In this document: one piece after another, positions 4,653 to 6,694 of the stretch
Position numbering within the stretch: position 1 is the first letter of the stretch
Layout: each line of letters opens with the position of its first letter
Source: JAZQHR01 sp045540815
GTDB taxonomy: Bacteria; Bacillota; Clostridia; UMGS1810
Reading direction: 5' to 3'
Assembly: GCA_045540815.1 (NCBI GenBank)
Contig: JAZQHY010000020.1
Coordinates: 1-6,694, forward strand
DNA length: 6,694 bases
Made by a program: the position numbers and the translations under genes
Notes under the pieces: model-generated
What the model saw: only the letters and a program-made list of their open reading frames with translations
What the model was told of the DNA's origin: nothing
Database searches by the model: none

Positions 4653-6458
4653 TTACATTATAGGTTCTTGAGCTGCTGGTGGTTGATGTTGTTCAAGATT
4701 TCCATTTATAGCAGGGTCGAGAGTTTCTTGTGGAGCGTTACCTGCACGCGTGTCTTTGAGATGTTGTGCAGTAATCATAAGGGCGTCATTAGGTGTAACC
4801 CCATTCTCAATAAGGCCTGCATAATCGTAAAGTACCTGGGCCACTTCAGATGTCACGTCCTGTAAACGTTGAACACCCATACGTTCAAGCATAAGCTCTT
4901 TATATGGTAGGTCTTGGAACATAAGCCACTCTTCTTCAGTAATGAGCTGTACTTGGGAACCTTGTGCAGCATACTGCATTTGTTTTTCCATAAGCATATT
5001 TGCTACCGAGGCTATGCGTTGTCTGTTCTTCGGCAATTCCGAAGATATATTAATCTGATAGTTGAAAAGTATTGCATTATCTATAGCAGGGAAATCCAGT
5101 TCAACAGTTTTCCATTTGTTTGTATTAGGCTCTTTATAAAAGAACTTTCTTGAGGGTGAGTAGTGTATAAAGTTTGATAACACAAGTTGTGTTAAGCGTT
5201 TTGCGTAGGCTTCAAAATTTGTAATTTTAGGTGTATCACAAAGCGTTACACGGTTGAGCATTTCTTCTGTACCACCTGTTGTAATGATAGACCCTGTATC
5301 GCGGCCTGTGTATCTACCGTCTACACCAGATACGGTTTGTATGCCGTTTTCTAAACCTTGTTTAACATACTGCAGATTTGGTGATGTGTTTGGGAATTGA
5401 TGGTAGTGTACAGCTTTGGATGCGTCGCCGTTTACAATAAATGTTTTGTCCGCTTCATCACCGTGTTTAGCAAAACTGTTTATATTAAGTCCTGAAGCAG
5501 ATGATATGAACTTAGGCGGTCTCTGGTTTTTATATTCAGCAGTTAATGCTATTGAGTCCATAAGATTGTATGCTACGTTATTAGCAAAAATCTTAGACGC
5601 AGGTGAGTCACCAATCAAATCACCCGCAGGTAGTTCACAGTACAACAGAGCAAATGGGAATGTCGCGGGTCTGATACCTTCTTTTTTATAAAGCACATAA
5701 TCATTATTGATAACGTGTATTTCATCAACACGACCTTCTTTGCGTATCCAGTATGTTATAACATTATAGTAATCTTTTTTATTGGTAGCATCTTCTTGAA
5801 CCTGTAATTTTGGGAGCTGCTCATTTGAACTACTTTTCTTTTCTTTAAGATATTTAGTAAAAGCTTCTTTGTAGTTTTTGTTTTTTAATATAACTGACTT
5901 GTGATAAGTGTCATAAGTCATACAGTAGCTTGCGTTTTCAAATGAGTCTGCAAACGGGTCTCTCATAAATTTTATAGGGTCAATGTTTTTAACTGTTACG
6001 TTACCCTTATAATAGTTATTGTCAGTGATATTACCGCCAGTAACAGAGTCGTCCCAACCAACTTGGGTTATACCTAAATTAAGGAGTGCAGCTCGGTCTC
6101 CTGCTTGGAACTGAGCATAACCTACGTTAGCTAAGTTCCATATACAGTCTAAGGCAATGTTAAGGTTTGAAGTGAGGTCTTTATCGTTTTCAGAAGTTGG
6201 TAAGATGTCAGCAGCTTTAGTAACGGTGTAGACAGATGCAACAATGTTTGATTTTACAAAAGTTACATAATTAGTATCAGGTAAAATCTGATAGGGTGGA
6301 AATTTAGCCTTTAAAACTTTCCACAGATTACCTCTGTCAGTAGCATCCAACAGCTTCATACGTTTATGGTGTTTTGCATAAGCTGTTTTACAAGTGTCCC
6401 AATACTCTTTTAATTCAGCAAGCAATGCTCTATCGTCTTTTATAATTTTATCAGACAT
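4653..6458 (-). CDS. Portal protein (head-tail connector)
   Basis: A 601-residue protein, expected to form the dodecameric ring at one capsid vertex through which DNA is packaged and ejected. The length is within the usual portal range of about 400-750. The N-terminal part is helical (residues 1-130). Residues 156-176 (VKNIDPIKFMRDPFADSFEN and onward) are the portal pattern in which an 'I-P-F-DP' segment precedes an acidic stretch. Residues 279-298 (GDLIGDSPASKIFANNVAYN) match the 'GxGxS' helix entry seen before the stem helices. Residues 381-400 (GRYTGRDTGSIITTGGTEEM) resemble the Gly/Thr-rich tunnel-loop region, followed by long helices and ISSELPKNRQRIASVANMLM (471-490). The tail (572-601) is Pro/Gln-rich. 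The start at 6458 shares one base with the upstream stop (TAATG), with GGGGAGG at 6475-6469. It most resembles podovirus-type portals, but the subfamily is not certain. Confidence 0.88.
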   Translation of the reverse strand: MSDKIIKDDRALLAELKEYWDTCKTAYAKHHKRMKLLDATDRGNLWKVLKAKFPPYQILPDTNYVTFVKSNIVASVYTVTKAADILPTSENDKDLTSNLNIALDCIWNLANVGYAQFQAGDRAALLNLGITQVGWDDSVTGGNITDNNYYKGNVTVKNIDPIKFMRDPFADSFENASYCMTYDTYHKSVILKNKNYKEAFTKYLKEKKSSSNEQLPKLQVQEDATNKKDYYNVITYWIRKEGRVDEIHVINNDYVLYKKEGIRPATFPFALLYCELPAGDLIGDSPASKIFANNVAYNLMDSIALTAEYKNQRPPKFISSASGLNINSFAKHGDEADKTFIVNGDASKAVHYHQFPNTSPNLQYVKQGLENGIQTVSGVDGRYTGRDTGSIITTGGTEEMLNRVTLCDTPKITNFEAYAKRLTQLVLSNFIHYSPSRKFFYKEPNTNKWKTVELDFPAIDNAILFNYQINISSELPKNRQRIASVANMLMEKQMQYAAQGSQVQLITEEEWLMFQDLPYKELMLERMGVQRLQDVTSEVAQVLYDYAGLIENGVTPNDALMITAQHLKDTRAGNAPQETLDPAINGNLEQHQPPAAQEPIM

Positions 6459-6694
6459 TATTCATCAGCCTCCCCAGAGTCAACATTTATATCAAAAGCG
6501 TCATAGATTTCAGCGATTACTTTATCTATAGCTGCGTTTTGAACGCCATCTTTATTTTCATCGGTTAAGATGGCTTGCGGTTTGTCTTTATTTGTGTACG
6601 TCATATTGATTGTGATACCTGTTTTTGTAAACAAGTATACTGTAGCCAATACAGTACAACAAATAATCAGTGTTATAGCTAAGTTCAATGCAAT
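6458..6694 (-). CDS. Small single-span membrane protein upstream of portal, 5' end at or beyond the window edge
   Basis: The minus-strand frame is open from the right edge to the TAA at 6460-6458. A TTG at 6688 could be a start and would give 76 residues, but no ribosome binding site can be seen and the frame continues to the edge, so the true start may lie outside. The N-terminal stretch LAITLIICCTVLATVYLF is one clear transmembrane helix, followed by a polar and acidic tail (DENKDGVQNAAIDKVIAEIY) ending GEADE. The TAATG overlap couples it to the portal gene. I do not recognise a family. Small membrane proteins before portal genes occur in Bacillota phages; a role in membrane-associated head assembly or superinfection control would be speculation. 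Confidence 0.68.
   Translation of the reverse strand: MALNLAITLIICCTVLATVYLFTKTGITINMTYTNKDKPQAILTDENKDGVQNAAIDKVIAEIYDAFDINVDSGEADE

Noticed and set aside
4668..5691. Plus-strand open frames opposite the portal gene
   Set aside because: They are antisense shadows of the long portal frame without start signals or recognisable domains.

Overview
The window looks like part of the structural (late) module of a tailed bacteriophage or prophage of class Caudoviricetes. All genes lie on the minus strand and are read from right to left. Several things point to a Bacillota (Firmicutes) host, probably an anaerobe: an AT-rich sequence, strong AGGAGG-type ribosome binding sites before most genes, an N4-gp56-type major capsid protein, and a GTPTP-type fibre or tail module of the kind common in clostridial prophages. 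The host call is an inference. No integrase, tRNA, IS element or CRISPR array is visible, and no terminase falls inside the window.

Layout in transcription order (right to left): (1) the 3' part of a small gene for a single-span membrane protein (6694-6458), whose stop shares one base with the next start; (2) the portal protein (6458-4653); (3) a 142-base gap with a near-consensus sigma70/sigmaA promoter (TTGACA, 17 bases, TATACT) and a hairpin just before the next ribosome binding site; (4) a scaffold-like protein rich in Gln and Asp (4510-3650); (5) the major capsid protein (3628-2444); (6) a 117-residue protein of unknown function (2430-2077); (7) a GC-rich hairpin (2045-2065); (8) a 444-residue chimera with an adaptor-like N-terminal domain, 48 Gly-X-Y collagen triplets and a fibre-type C-terminal domain (2019-685); (9) the 5' part of a putative fibre, tail or appendage protein (673 to the left edge).

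The genes fit a head-assembly pathway. The portal nucleates the shell, scaffold and capsid protein build the procapsid, and the adaptor-like protein would dock under the portal. The internal promoter and the hairpin after gene 6 bracket scaffold, capsid protein and the 117-residue protein. This suggests a high-dosage capsid unit inside a lower-level late operon. The most unusual item is the adaptor-collagen-fibre chimera. If its N-terminal domain really sits in the neck ring, the phage would carry collagen-like whiskers anchored at the portal vertex. The first 60 or so bases of the window differ in composition and codon use from the rest and may be an assembly or chimera artefact.
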